From NCBI GenBank assembly GCA_009193035.1, contig SWDT01000186.1, positions 62,001-126,000 on the forward strand: a stretch of 64,000 nt of DNA, written 5' to 3'. Shown here in pieces: positions 53,608 to 64,000 of this stretch. This DNA comes from Halicephalobus mephisto. Lineage: Eukaryota; Nematoda; Chromadorea; Rhabditida; Panagrolaimidae. The notes beneath the pieces are model-generated. The model did not search any database. It had not been told where the DNA came from and was given only the letters and a program-made list of their open reading frames with translations. The position numbers and the translations under genes are program-made. Position 1 is the stretch's first letter; every line of letters starts with the position of its first letter.

Positions 53608-56600
53608 ATGGATTCTAATCTGGATTGGGTCGAAGCGAATCTTCAACGACAGGTGGGATTTTTGATTTATTGAATATCGATATATGGATTTTGTTTTTAG
53701 AGGAAAATATTGGAAGAAAAACAAAAACAAAGAAGACTCCAGTCTGCCGGACCAGTGAGATCCACGATTTCGTCATCGGGGAGCTTCACGTCCAATTCGA
53801 CGATTGTGTCGACCCCGATGCCGAGTTTCTACTCGAGGACGAGAGAGGATCTGGTTTCTCATCCTATAAGCTCAAAAACTAAAGAAGACCAATCAAATCC
53901 GAGTTGGTCCAGCTCCAATGGGTTCGAGAATCTGGCCGCGAGCTTCAACTCCGATCTTTCAGTCAAAGACGAACCTTCTCCGTCGACTCCAGAACCCGTC
54001 CCGATGACAACTGTCGAACAATTCTGTCCTCCTCCCGTCAACGCTTCCAGATTGGGCAACGCCGAAGTCATCGACAAATCCGGGTCCGAAAACGAATCGG
54101 AAGAAACCGTTCAAGTGAAGCCCTGGCACAACGAAAGCAAACTCGACGAAAGTGTCCTCGAAGACTGTTCCAACATCGACATAACTAGGGTTCTGAAGGA
54201 CTTGAGGAACTTTATCAATGGCGAGTTTTTTTAATTTTCATTAATAATTTTAAAATTTTTAATCACAGCCAGAATTAGTTTCCTATGGGATATTTTGGGG
54301 TTATGATTTTCGAAATATTAATACTTTCATATATGAAAATTGACCTTAGAAGATGGAGAAAGTTTTATACTTTATGTAATTCTAATTTAGAATTTCCTAA
54401 ATCTGATTAAAATATAGTTCCAAAATAGGACTACACAACAGTTGCTCTCTGTTTTTTTCGATTTGATTTCGAAATTGGTTTTTTAAATTAATTTTTTCTT
54501 ACTTAACTGAGATATTAATTACAAAAAAAAAATAATATAAAAACAAAGTAAATGAGATAACTTTTGCGAAATAAAAAGAAAAAATGCCATACAACCGAGT
54601 TTTATACTATAATTTTAATTTAGAATTTTCTAGGTCTATTTGGTTAAAATATAGTTCCAAAATAGTAATTACGAAATCCTATAAGTTTACGAGATAATCT
54701 TCGCGCGAAACCAAAATTGCCACATAGGCGGTTTTAACTTAATAACTTCTGAAAACTCTCCTCAAGACCGTTTTTGGAAAATTCATTTTTTAGATTTTTA
54801 AAAAAGTATAATTATGCATTTTTAAAAAACCACAAATACTGAATTTTATACTTTCGGTTCTCGATTGGAAAGTTCCGAAAAGTCGTGCCAAAACAATTCT
54901 GCAACAAAACGTTTTAATTTTTTACAATATGATTATTAAATTATTTAAAATTACAAAAATAATTATTCTAAAAACGAAATTTTAGATTTGTTTAGTTTCT
55001 ATTAGTTTTTAGAAATCTGTCGTGAGAAAATTTTATAAAAAATTGTAATTTTTGTAACGGTGTAATTTCTGTGGCTAATTTTACTTCATATCTGCTTTAG
55101 AGCCAGTCAGAAAGGGGGGCACTATGAGGTGTACCATAACCCGAGAAAAGAAAGGCATCGAGAAAAGTTGGTATCCTGCTTACTATCTGCATTGGGAGCG
55201 AGAAGCTGACCAAAGAGTAATCTCTTACTGTAGTTACAGTAATTAATTTTTTTTTAGTTTTTTCTTTTGGCTGCTCGTCGTCGGAAGAAATGCGTGACTG
55301 GAAGTTATTTGATCTCTATAGATCCGATCAAGATGACGAAAGACTGTAAATCCTTCGTTGGGAAAGTTCGAGCAAATGCTGTTGGAACTTTGTTTACTGT
55401 CTACGATAACGGCTGTAATCCCAAAAAAGCCGAAACGCTTGGGGACGGACTGAGACAGGAGTTAGCGGCCATTATCTATGTTGGTTAAGTTACCGTAGTA
55501 ATTACTAATAAGGGAGCTTGCCTAAGATATGTAAGACTTATATGGGGAGGAGGTCCCAGAAAGGTGCCATGTAAGTGTTACACATTTTAGGCAAACTCCC
55601 TAAATTAAAAAAGAGCTAAAATAACCTATAAGGGAGATTGCCTAAGATATGTAAGGTTTACATGACGTTTTTCTGGGACCCCCTTCCCCCTGTAAGCCTT
55701 ATGTATTTTAGGCAAGCTCCCTTATAGGGAATTAAAGTGATTTTTTTACGAAATTCCCCTAAGGAAGCTTGTCTAAAATATGTAAGGTTTACATGACGTT
55801 TTTCTGGGACCTCCTTCCCCCTGTAAGCCTTATGTATTTTAAGCAAGCTCCCTAAGGTTATGTGACGTTTTTGTCCTAAATGTTTATATTCTAATTTTAG
55901 AATTGGAATTTTACAAAAACTTACAATATAGCATAATAAAAGCCATAAATTCTGAATATAAAATCATAATCCAAAGTTAACTTTTAAAATCCTGAATTTT
56001 GAACGTTAACTTTGGATTTTAAGGATATATGGAATTTTATTTAGAAACTTTATTCAAAAAATAAAAATTCACCTAAAATTACTTTTGAAATACTATGTAA
56101 CAAATGTGAAATTATTTAAAATAATTTTTAATTTTTCAAGTTGTGGAAATTAGAACTTAAATGTTTAGAAGTGTTCCATTATGAATAATAGTTGCTTTTA
56201 GGAAAAAAATGTTTTTGGTTGGAATGGCCCGAGGAAAATGACGATTCTGATTCCGGGCATGTACGGCGAAGGCGTCGCTCAGAGAAGAGAAATAAGACCG
56301 ATTTCTGTTCGTTTTTAAAGTTTTTAGAAATAATTTGATTTTTTAAGGAAAAAGACTCAATGATTGAAAGATTCAAAGCTGGCAAAAATGAAGAAATGAT
56401 TATCCTTCACAATAAACCCCCGATGTGGAGTGAAGAAACCCAATCGTTTGTCCTTAACTTCAGAGGACGGGTAACTCAAGCTTCTGTCAAGAACTTCCAA
56501 ATCATTCATGAAGGAAATCGTAAGGTTTTTAAAAATATTAAAAAAGTAATATATAATTTTCGAAATTTTCACAGAATTTTCCAAATATAAAAAAATTGTT

Positions 56601-57292
56601 TTTAATTTTTACACAGAATTTTCTAAATATAAAAAAAATTATGTTTAATTTTTACACAGAATTTTCTAAATATAAAAAAAAATTATTTTTAATTTTTACA
56701 CAAAATTTTCTAATTACAAAAAAAATTGTTTTTTTTTTTAATTTTGGAAAAAAATTATTTTTAATTTTTACTTAAATGAAATTTTACGAAAATAGAAAAA
56801 TTATAAATTTAGTAATTTATTAACAGATATTTTGGGAAAATTTATTTTTAATTTTTTATGATAATGTAGGATTTTACAATTTTTGAATTTTCACGTAAAA
56901 TGAGTGAAGTTTGTGAAAATAGAGAAAATAACGGTAATTTTAGGAATTTAATTTTTAAATTTACTCATTTTTTGCAAAAATTTAGTAATTTTTCTAAATT
57001 TTCAGAAATTTAAACTTAAAAAATTCTCATTTTTAAATTTTTCAACCAAGAATTTAATAGAAATTTGAATTTTATATATGAAATTTCGATTTTTAAGTTT
57101 TTAAAAAATTCATAAAAATGATTTTTGCAGAAATTTTTGATTTTTATATTATTTTTAGCGGAGTATATTGTTCTCCAATTTGGTCGGACTGACGATAGTT
57201 CCTTCACCCTCGATTTTCGCTATCCTTTGACCCCGTTGCAGGCCTTCGGCATCGCTATGAGTAGCTTCCACGGCAAACTGGCATGTGAATGA
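53608..57292 (+). CDS. tub-1: Tubby-family protein (TUB/TULP)
   Basis: Seven exons: 53608-53652, 53701-54220, 55101-55216, 55258-55479, 56202-56306, 56348-56519, 57159-57292; 437 residues. The N-terminal ~180 residues are low-complexity Ser/Pro/acidic. The C-terminal tubby domain is complete: [31 protein letters not shown] (basic, phosphoinositide-binding), [65 protein letters not shown] and the family's final [10 protein letters not shown]. Tubby proteins bind PI(4,5)P2 and carry membrane cargo into cilia. Intron 2 begins with GC, not GT (AATG|GCGAGT), which is the only placement that keeps phase. Intron 2 also holds a copy of the shared intronic repeat and intron 4 three palindromic repeats. 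Confidence 0.95.
54290..54700. repeat. Shared intronic repeat, copy in tubby intron 2 (interrupted)
   Basis: ACTTTCATATATGAAAATTG near 54,327, then TAGTTCCAAAATAG and TTACGAAATCCTATAAG near 54,650-54,690, follow the order seen in ATG4 intron 3. Between them (about 54,430-54,600) sits a copy of the AATTTCGAAATT repeat also found at 23,335-23,830. Confidence 0.6.
55505..55858. repeat. Three short palindromic elements in tubby intron 4
   Basis: Three copies of about 95 bp (from 55,511, 55,631 and 55,757) each begin AGGGAGCTTGCCTAAGATAT-like and end with the reverse complement (ATTTTAGGCAAGCTCCCT). Copies 2 and 3 share GTTTACATGACGTTTTTCTG and CCTTCCCCCTGTAAGCCTTA. Each could fold into a near-perfect hairpin. 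Confidence 0.85.
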
Positions 57293-57938
57293 AGTTCAAA
57301 ATGAATCACAAAGTCTACAGTAATTTTCTTTCAACAACGTTAATACTTGTACTTGTTAAGTTCAGTAGAAAACACCCGATGTGATAACTTATTTTAAATT
57401 TTGGTGGAATTAGAACAAAAATAAAGTTTTTCGAGAAATCGATAATTTGGACAGAAATGTCATCAAAGTTGAAAAGAACCAAATTTACCATGGTTCGGTC
57501 GTTCTTTGACCCCTTTTTTCGTTTGAGTGTGTTCAAGGCGTAGTTGAGAACGAATTGTCTGGTTTGAAGTCTGTACCAATAGTACTAAATTATCGTTTTT
57601 AATTAATTTATACCTGGTATTTGGACCAGTTATGTTTTTTCTGAAGGGAAAAATGGAACTAACTGGTCGTGCATTTTTGGAAAAACTTTGATTTTTTTAT
57701 TAAATTTATTTGTTTTTTTATTTAGAATTGTGTCTTTATTGAGGTTAATGCCTTCCAATCGATGAGTTGACAAAGTACAAAGAAATGTGATCTATAATTT
57801 TTTGTTGTTAGACTTTCCGGTCTCGATGGGACTCCTTCCGTGCCTGGACGGCTTGTTTCTTTCTTATCGAAGTTGCTTTTGCTTGTTGTTTGTTTAGGAA
57901 TTTTGAGATTTCAAACTATTTTAATTTTAGGATCGATC
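57293..57938. other. Spacer between tubby and UGT genes
   Basis: Contains the tubby 3' flank and the upstream region of the UGT-like gene; GGTCTCGATGGGACTCC near 57,820. No gene supported. A TTTTAATTTTAG acceptor at 57,930 precedes the UGT start by 8 bases. Confidence 0.45.
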
Positions 57939-59853
57939 ATGGGAACCAAGTCCGTTTTTTTGATATTTTTATTTGGCATTTTGAAATGCATCTATTCCGC
58001 CGAAATTCTGATTTCTCCATCTGGATTGTTCCCTGTACATCGGTTCACAATGCGACATCTGGCGGAAGAACTGGTTAATCGAGGACACAAAGTAACATGG
58101 TTCGAGATCGGGCTTGAAAAAGTAAGTTCTTATTAAATTTCATATATGAATTTTCATTTTTCTTCATTCATATATGGATTTCTATTATTTTTTCCATATA
58201 TGAATTTCTATTATTTTTTCCATATATGGATTTCTATTGTTTTTTTCATATATGAATTTCTATTGTTTTTTCCATATATAAACTTTTATGGGTTTTTTCA
58301 TATATGGATTTTTTGTTTTTCTTCATGAATTTTTTGCAGCCTAATATTGCCCTTCCTAAGGGAGTGAACGAGATATATGTGAAAGTAACTCCGTCCAACA
58401 AAGCTATACGAGGTATCTACGAACTTAGAGATCATCCATTCCACAGGGATATCTGGCAACCGGAGGAGCTGGATTCTGGACATCAAAGCAACGCCTGGTT
58501 CGCTTCGATCGAGATTTGTGATGCTTTTCTTTCTAATCCAAGTCACAGGAAAATCTTCGACGAATTGGTAGCTAAGAAGTTTGATTCTGTCGTTATTGAC
58601 GATTTGTATAATCCTTGCGGACTTATCCACACCGGCCTTCAGAAATCTGTCTTCATCTACTGGTCCATGACGGGATTGAGGACGGAGTCTGCTTGGGCCA
58701 ATCAGAGTCCCAGTCCTCCGAGTTACATCCCTGTCTACGGAACAGGGTAAGGATCAGTTTTAAATTTTTCACATAGAATCGTTTCAGTTTGACGGACGAT
58801 TTGAACTTTTTCCAACGAGGTTACAATTTTCTTTCTTATCTCAAAGAACTTTATATCCATCAACACCTTGTTCTCAGAAGAATAGACAAATTGGTGACGA
58901 AACATTTCCCGAAACAACAATTGCCAGAGGCTTTCTACATGGAGAGAAACGCTTCTATAAACTTCGTCAATCATCCGCCGATTTTCGATTTTGCTCGTCC
59001 ATACATGCCAAGAGTGAATTTCGTCGGCGGACTTCATTGCAAAAAAACCAAGACTCTTCCGACGATGTTGAAGAAATTCGTCGATTCAGCTACCGACGAC
59101 AAAGGATTTATTATTTTATCCACCGGATTTACTTTCCAATGGAAGTACGCCCCGAAGGAAGTTAAAAACAACCTTATTGAAGCCTTTAGAAGCCTTCCAG
59201 AAATCAAATTTGTCTGGCAATATGACGGAGAAGAAATCAAAGATTTGCCGAAGAATGTTCATATAAGTTCCTGGCTTCCACAGCAAGAACTTCTTGGACA
59301 TGATAAATGTCGAGGGTTCATCTCCCATGGAGGTCTGAATTCCGTCATAGAAGCTGTCTACCACGGAGTTCCCGTGATCGGATGGCCGTTGACGATTTGG
59401 GGCAAGGATAATCTTCTCAGAGTGATTGCCAGACATTGTGGTCTGATGTTGGATTCCAAAAATCCCACTAAACAAGAGTGGATCAGCGCTATTCATCGGA
59501 TTTACATCAGACATTACAAGGAAGAAATGCTGCTTTTCCAGGATATGGTGATCGATGTGCCTTACACTGAATTGAATCATTCTGCTTTCTGGACCGAGTT
59601 CATCGTCAGACACCAAGAAGTCCCCCATGCCAGATCTGGAGCAGACGAACTCAACATTATACAGTACTTCTTGATCGATGTTATCGCTTTCCTAGTGGCT
59701 ATGACGGTCATTATCGTGTACATCAGTTTTGTCCTAATCAGATTTACTCTGAAATCCATCTGGTTCCTGGTAACCTTGCCAGTCAGAAGAGTTCTAGGGA
59801 AGAAGAACGAACATCCGACGCCTAAGCCATCGAAAGCAAAGAAAAGCGATTAG
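57939..59853 (+). CDS. UDP-glycosyltransferase (UGT family) with altered donor site
   Basis: Three exons: 57939-58121, 58340-58746, 58788-59853; 551 residues, normal for the family. Order: signal peptide (MGTKSVFLIFLFGILKCIYS), N-terminal acceptor domain with VHRFTMRHLAEELVNRGHKV, the UGT signature region (WLPQQELLGHDKCRGFISHG, GLNSVIEAVYHGVPVIGWPL), one membrane helix near the C-terminus (IDVIAFLVAMTVIIVYISFV) and a lysine-rich tail ending KKSD, a KKxx ER-retrieval signal. The enzyme would sit in the ER and conjugate sugars to small lipophilic compounds. Where active UGTs have PLFxDQxxN, this protein reads PLTIWGKDN, so the conserved Asp-Gln pair that holds the sugar is missing. An in-frame upstream ATG (57840) would add a second hydrophobic stretch; the ATG just after the acceptor is preferred. 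Confidence 0.88.
58135..58325. repeat. 30 bp tandem repeat in UGT intron 1
   Basis: About six units of TTTTTTCCATATATGAATTTCTATT. The whole 218 bp intron is made of it. The word CATATATGAA is also common in other introns of this window. Confidence 0.9.
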
Positions 59854-60080
59854 ATTTTACTTTTTTAGTTTGCTAAATTTTCCGGGTTAATTTAGTTCCA
59901 TAACCTACCCAGTATGGAAAATAAACGAATTTTATACAACATCTGGCTGTTACTGTCTTATCAAATCAAGGAAAATCGGATTGAATAGAAACCGTAGTTT
60001 TTGTCAGAATCGGTTTTAAAGAATTTAAAAGCAAATTTTGAGAAATCAAGTATTCTAAGGGTTATGTGACATATGTGTTC

Positions 60081-60456
60081 TACACATAAAAAGAGTACAT
60101 TGAAATGGTTCTAATGTACAGATACATTAAATAAAATGCATCGATATAGACTTAATATATGGATATATAGATACAGTGAATATAATTTATCTGATAAATT
60201 AGAACCGTTTTAATATATCCGTACATTATGTATGATATATCTATTTTTTGTGCCTGTATTAAGACCTGTCTCTGATACTGTATTGAGGTATATATCTAAG
60301 ACTACATAGAACGAATACCTCTAATATATCAGAAATATTATATTTCATGCATCACTATCAACCTAATATATCGATATATTGAGTATAATACATCTGACAT
60401 ATCATAGTCGTTCCTATGTATTCATGCATTGTATACCATGTACCGTTTTTTGTGTA
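60081..60456. mobile_element. MITE family 2
   Basis: Ends TACACATAAAAAGAGTACAT and ATGTACCGTTTTTTGTGTA, a clear terminal inverted repeat flanked by TA. The interior matches the other family-2 copies in reverse orientation. Confidence 0.82.
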
Positions 60457-61593
60457 GAATAAGTGGTATGTTATTACACAAATGGATATCTGTTCTTAAT
60501 CCATCAATTAACACGTACCAGAAGTTTCATTTCTCTTGTGGATACACGTAGCATTAGTTTCTTCTTACTAGAGCATAATTTCCTCATTATTACATCCTAA
60601 TCCAATTGTTTACAACATCGTTTAAAGTCTATTGAAAATTCCTATATGAAAAATACAAGTTTTAACATATCTTCATCTTTCAATTTCCAAATTTTTAAGC
60701 TCAGATTTTATTCAAATTTATTTCGACATCTTTTTACACACAATTTTAATCACTTACGGTCGTATGAAATGTACTTCAAATACCAACATTAAGTACAATG
60801 TTACTTGGATTTTTCATAAATCAATTTCCGTCCAGCTTCTAAGAATGTTGTTAAAAGTTGTATTAGTAAGAAACAATAAGTAAATTGTATTAGAATAAAA
60901 GCAGACTTGTGTCATGCTTATTTCTAAAGGAAGTAAATGAAGCATCCATAACACAGACCAATGAGTGGATTACTAAGGGGGTTTTCACTTGTATGACTCA
61001 TAATCATCACTTGTGCTGCAAATTTTCAGCACAGTTTAGTAAGTTTATTAACTTTAATCCTCTAGGATGTTTTAATTTTCTTGGACATGAATTCATAGGA
61101 GTTTCTTGTGAAAATTATTCAATTCTTTGAGGTTTATTAATTTAAAAATATGAAAATCTCTTGTTTGTACTTTGTAGTCTTGGAGGTTTGATAAATAAGG
61201 TTCGAAGTTGTTATCCAGATGATGTTTAGTTTCGATGTCAGAATACACTCCAAAATGATGAAAAATTCAAACTTGTTATTGGTTAAAATAATATATGAAA
61301 ACAAGAACGAAGAGGTTAGTATTCAGGAACCTTTGAAAATTGAACATAGACTTCAGATGAAGTCCTGAAATAATAATAATCGGAACTTTTCAAAGATATT
61401 GGATATCCTACAATTCCTGTTTTCCTGCTTCATCGTCAGAGATTTTCTTATACAATTACTTTTGAAAAAAGATTCAAACAAGATGAAATATTATGTTAAC
61501 CATCAAATATCACATCGTACTCAAGATGGAAATTTAATGAACATAATTCAGACAATGAATAAAGAGATGATTATTCATTGTGCCGTATTCATA
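60457..61593. other. Gene-free spacer
   Basis: Two short frames (60,909-61,130 and 61,399-61,608) lack family features and the second runs into a MITE. I see no supported gene. Confidence 0.45.
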
Positions 61594-61765
61594 TACAGTA
61601 GAACTTAGATATAAGATACTCGCTATAACATATCTCGTTTTATAGCATACGGTGAGTGAGTTTGGTTAGTCTGTCTTCAAATTTATCCCCTCTCTATTAT
61701 ATCCTTTCTTATAAGATACACTTTGCCTGCTTCAACTGGGTATCTTATATCCAAGTTCGACTGTA
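61594..61765. mobile_element. Pogo/Tigger-like MITE (family 1)
   Basis: TA-flanked, ends CAGTAGAACTTAGATATAAG and CTTATATCCAAGTTCGACTG. Confidence 0.85.
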
Positions 61766-61807
61766 TATAGAACTAGGTATTTAGTAATTATTTTTAAAAA
61801 AATATAA

Positions 61808-61912
61808 TACAGTAGAACTTGGATATAAGATATCCTCGCTATGATATATCCTTTCTTATAAGATATGCTTTGTCCGGTCCCAAGGGAGATCTTATATCCA
61901 AGTTCGACTGTA
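61808..61912. mobile_element. Pogo/Tigger-like MITE (family 1), internally deleted
   Basis: A 105 bp TA-flanked copy with intact ends (CAGTAGAACTTGGATATAAG; CTTATATCCAAGTTCGACTG) and a lost centre. Confidence 0.85.
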
Positions 61913-62452
61913 TTTTAAATTTAAGTAAAGAAGCTATAATGTAGCACATAATTATTTTACACGAAAAATTATAGGTTATTTCATATTAAGCTATGATTAC
62001 ACAATTTAAATACAAGAAGTAAATTTTTTGTTTGTTTTCAAAGTGATGTTTTTGTATTTTTAATTCAGGAAATCGCACAACTTGTACTCAGTAGTTTTCT
62101 CTAATGTATACACTGGATTTCCACGGAATTTTGAAGAACACCTTTGTTGTTTTTGAAATTGTTAAATTTCTTTAATTTATTATTAAACTAAAAGTTTATA
62201 TTCCCTACGGAAGGATTTTGAAAAACAATCTACCAATTTCCCCTTAGGGAAAGTGTTTTTTTGCCAGAGTTAGATTTTTATTTAACTTCATTTGGTAGAT
62301 TTTATATTTGGTGAATAACTTCATTAGATTTTTAAAATATAAAAGTTGATAAAGGGTAAAAACATTGTAGATTAAACATCTAGAAAAAAAATTATTTTCA
62401 CGTATTTGGTTTCAGAATTGAATAACCACTTTTTATTTTCAAATGATCCAAC
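61913..62452. other. Spacer upstream of chemoreceptor
   Basis: A+T rich. A TTTGGTTTCAG acceptor at about 62,415 may be a spliced-leader site for the next gene. No gene seen. Confidence 0.45.
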
Positions 62453-63555
62453 ATGTCGACCTTTTACGATATTTACAAGGACCATGGTGTTATGTATGTA
62501 GCTTTGCCCGCATTGTCAATTATGTTAATGGTTAACGTCACTGGAATTATTTCTAATACATTGGTTATTTTCATTACTTTGTTTTCAAAGTAAGAATTGT
62601 TCAATTTTGATGCAAATTACAGTATAATAACAATCACTACCAATTCTAACTCTAGTTAAAGTAAATCAATACCTTTATTTTTTATTAGATCAATCATTTT
62701 TCATAAATCTAGAAATCATTTTGCATCATGACTAAACTGTGCAATTGCTCTTTTTAGAGATACTTAGAAATGCTAAAAAGATAGTAAGTGAAGTAATTCA
62801 TTATTTCTTTAGTCGTCATTTAGGTACAGAGAAAGGTATATGAATTCACAAAAAGAGTAGATCAAAAGGATGCTAATATGTCAGATATATTAGATTTAAT
62901 GCATCCATACATTGAATGTGATATATTCGATAAATAGGAACTGTTTTAATGCATCCATAAATTGAATATAATATATCAGATATATCAGAACTGTTCTAAC
63001 GTATCCATACACTATACCATGTACCATTTTTTATATACAATGACTGAGTAATCGTAAAATTCAATCACTATTCAAATCCCTATTTGGAACATTTATTTTT
63101 ACTACTTTACAAACTTTGAATAGTGATTAAAAACAATAAATTGTAACAAATGAACTATATCCCTGATTCCAAACTTATTTTCAGAAACTTGCGTTACACA
63201 GCCAATTATCTCTTGGCGATGCAGTGCTTCTTTGACTCCATCCACGTCATGGCTCACTTTTATCTTGCCTATCTTATTTATTCGGGCAGGAACTTTGACA
63301 ATCTTCTCAACTGTCTCCACATCATGACTGTCCCTTTGACCGGTTTGAATGTTGGTATGAGTCTCATCTTTTTCACTGCTTTCGATAGACTTTTTGCGGT
63401 GTTGTTCCCCGTCATCCATCAAAGAATTAAAAAATTACCGTATTTGGGAACTATTCTCGCTATTTGTATGGTATACAACTGTTACATCTTGTATCTGGCC
63501 TATGTGAATGCAAATGAACACAAAGACACCATGGTAGTTTGTTTGATCGTTGAAG
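62453..63555 (+). CDS. Seven-transmembrane receptor, srsx-like (continues past right edge)
   Basis: Two exons are visible: 62453-62589 and 63185-63555, giving 169 residues and four hydrophobic segments; a donor at 63,556 (GTGAGG) shows that the gene continues, but no further exon is evident before 64,000. The reading has NVTGIISNTLVIFITLFSK (segment 1), NLRYTANYLLAMQCFFDSIH (segment 2), a CxHI segment-3 start, and FDRLFAVLFPVIHQR at the end of segment 3. The (F/G)DRLxxVLFP motif is characteristic of the srsx class, close to rhodopsin-type receptors. Expected to be a chemosensory receptor. A family-2 MITE lies inside the intron. Confidence 0.75.
62844..63038. mobile_element. MITE family 2, short copy in chemoreceptor intron
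   Basis: Ends TTCACAAAAAGAGTAGAT and CATGTACCATTTTTTATAT; interior has ACATTGAATGTGATATATTC-type blocks. Confidence 0.6.
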
Positions 63556-64000
63556 GTGAGGAAGTTTTACATAGTGAAGGAAATATTTAATCATGGTCGT
63601 GTTCGTACTTATATATCAAAATTACTAAAACATAAAAGTACATTTGACAATTTTTGTTATGAGTAATGAACAATTCCCTAAAGATCAACATAGGATACTT
63701 CCGTATTTTCTTTATTCCATCAGAAGATGAATACAGTAACACACTATATTAGTAGCTAATACAGTAATACTATATATTAATAGTTAATATGTTATTTATT
63801 TTTCGTTTTTTAAATCCCCAAATTTTTTTAGCAATAGAATTGTATAAAGTTCTATAACGTCTGAAATCAAAAATTTTAGATATACTTGGAAATTTATCAG
63901 GGAAATCTCAAGATAAAATGCATGTTTAGTTTTTATAGTACTGTAATTTTTGGGGATTTCCTTACTTATAAACATTGAAACTTGAATATTTTCTATATTA
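63556..64000. other. Right-edge sequence, probably intron
   Basis: A+T-rich sequence following the donor of the chemoreceptor's second visible exon. I find no acceptor with a fitting downstream exon. Confidence 0.4.

Noticed and set aside
59116..59628. Long minus-strand frame opposite the UGT gene
   Set aside because: Shadow of a conserved coding exon; no start context or family match.
60909..61130. 73-codon frame in the spacer after the UGT gene
   Set aside because: No recognised motif and no splice context to extend it; Cys and His residues alone are not enough.

Overview
The window is animal nuclear DNA from a nematode, most likely a rhabditid. Three things point that way: genes are built from short exons joined by 42-50 bp introns with T-rich 3' splice sites; several start codons sit just downstream of an unpaired TTTCAG- or TTTTAG-type acceptor, as expected for spliced-leader addition; and the gene families (saposin-like small proteins, serpentine chemoreceptors, single-domain Ly6 proteins) are typical of the group. 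The intergenic DNA is very A+T rich and crowded with minisatellites and small non-autonomous DNA transposons. I cannot name the species.

Region 1 (1-8,000) is conserved and compact. Five minus-strand genes lie head to tail with gaps of about 50-180 bp: an ECH1-like dienoyl-CoA isomerase, HSDL2, a POLE4-like histone-fold protein, a small membrane protein, and an MKRN2OS-family protein cut by the left edge. This spacing is what a trans-spliced nematode operon looks like. On the other side of a roughly 1 kb divergent promoter is the autophagy protease ATG4 (plus strand).

Region 2 (8,000-25,400) is an accessory region. Five plus-strand paralogs encode small Ly6/uPAR-type proteins with one conserved phase-1 intron after the signal peptide. 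Two identical tRNA-Asp(GTC) genes sit in opposite orientation inside a near-identical 380 bp inverted repeat that brackets three of the five paralogs. The rest is satellite and transposon debris. A small secreted-protein reading frame that I could not splice cleanly closes the region.

Region 3 (25,400-39,000) holds two minus-strand paralogous seven-transmembrane chemoreceptor genes, one interrupted by a 179 bp TA-flanked element, and a synaptotagmin with both C2 domains intact and a 5.2 kb intron.

Region 4 (39,000-49,400) is a gene desert of about 10 kb made of degenerate repeats, including a 2.3 kb field of a GGTCTTGACACGAAA-like motif.

Region 5 (49,400-64,000) is gene-dense again: two convergent saposin-like genes (one carrying a tRNA-derived SINE candidate in an intron), RNA polymerase subunit RPB5 divergent from a tubby (TUB/TULP) gene, a UDP-glucuronosyltransferase-like gene with an altered donor-sugar site, and an srsx-like chemoreceptor that runs off the right edge.

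The most notable signals are: a family of homologous introns shared by four unrelated genes, always in the same sense orientation; the Ly6 array bracketed by the tRNA inverted repeat; the transposon-split chemoreceptor whose frame is exact across the TA site; and the probable five-gene operon. Exon boundaries were placed by eye from splice consensus, reading phase and family similarity. No database search or expression data were available.
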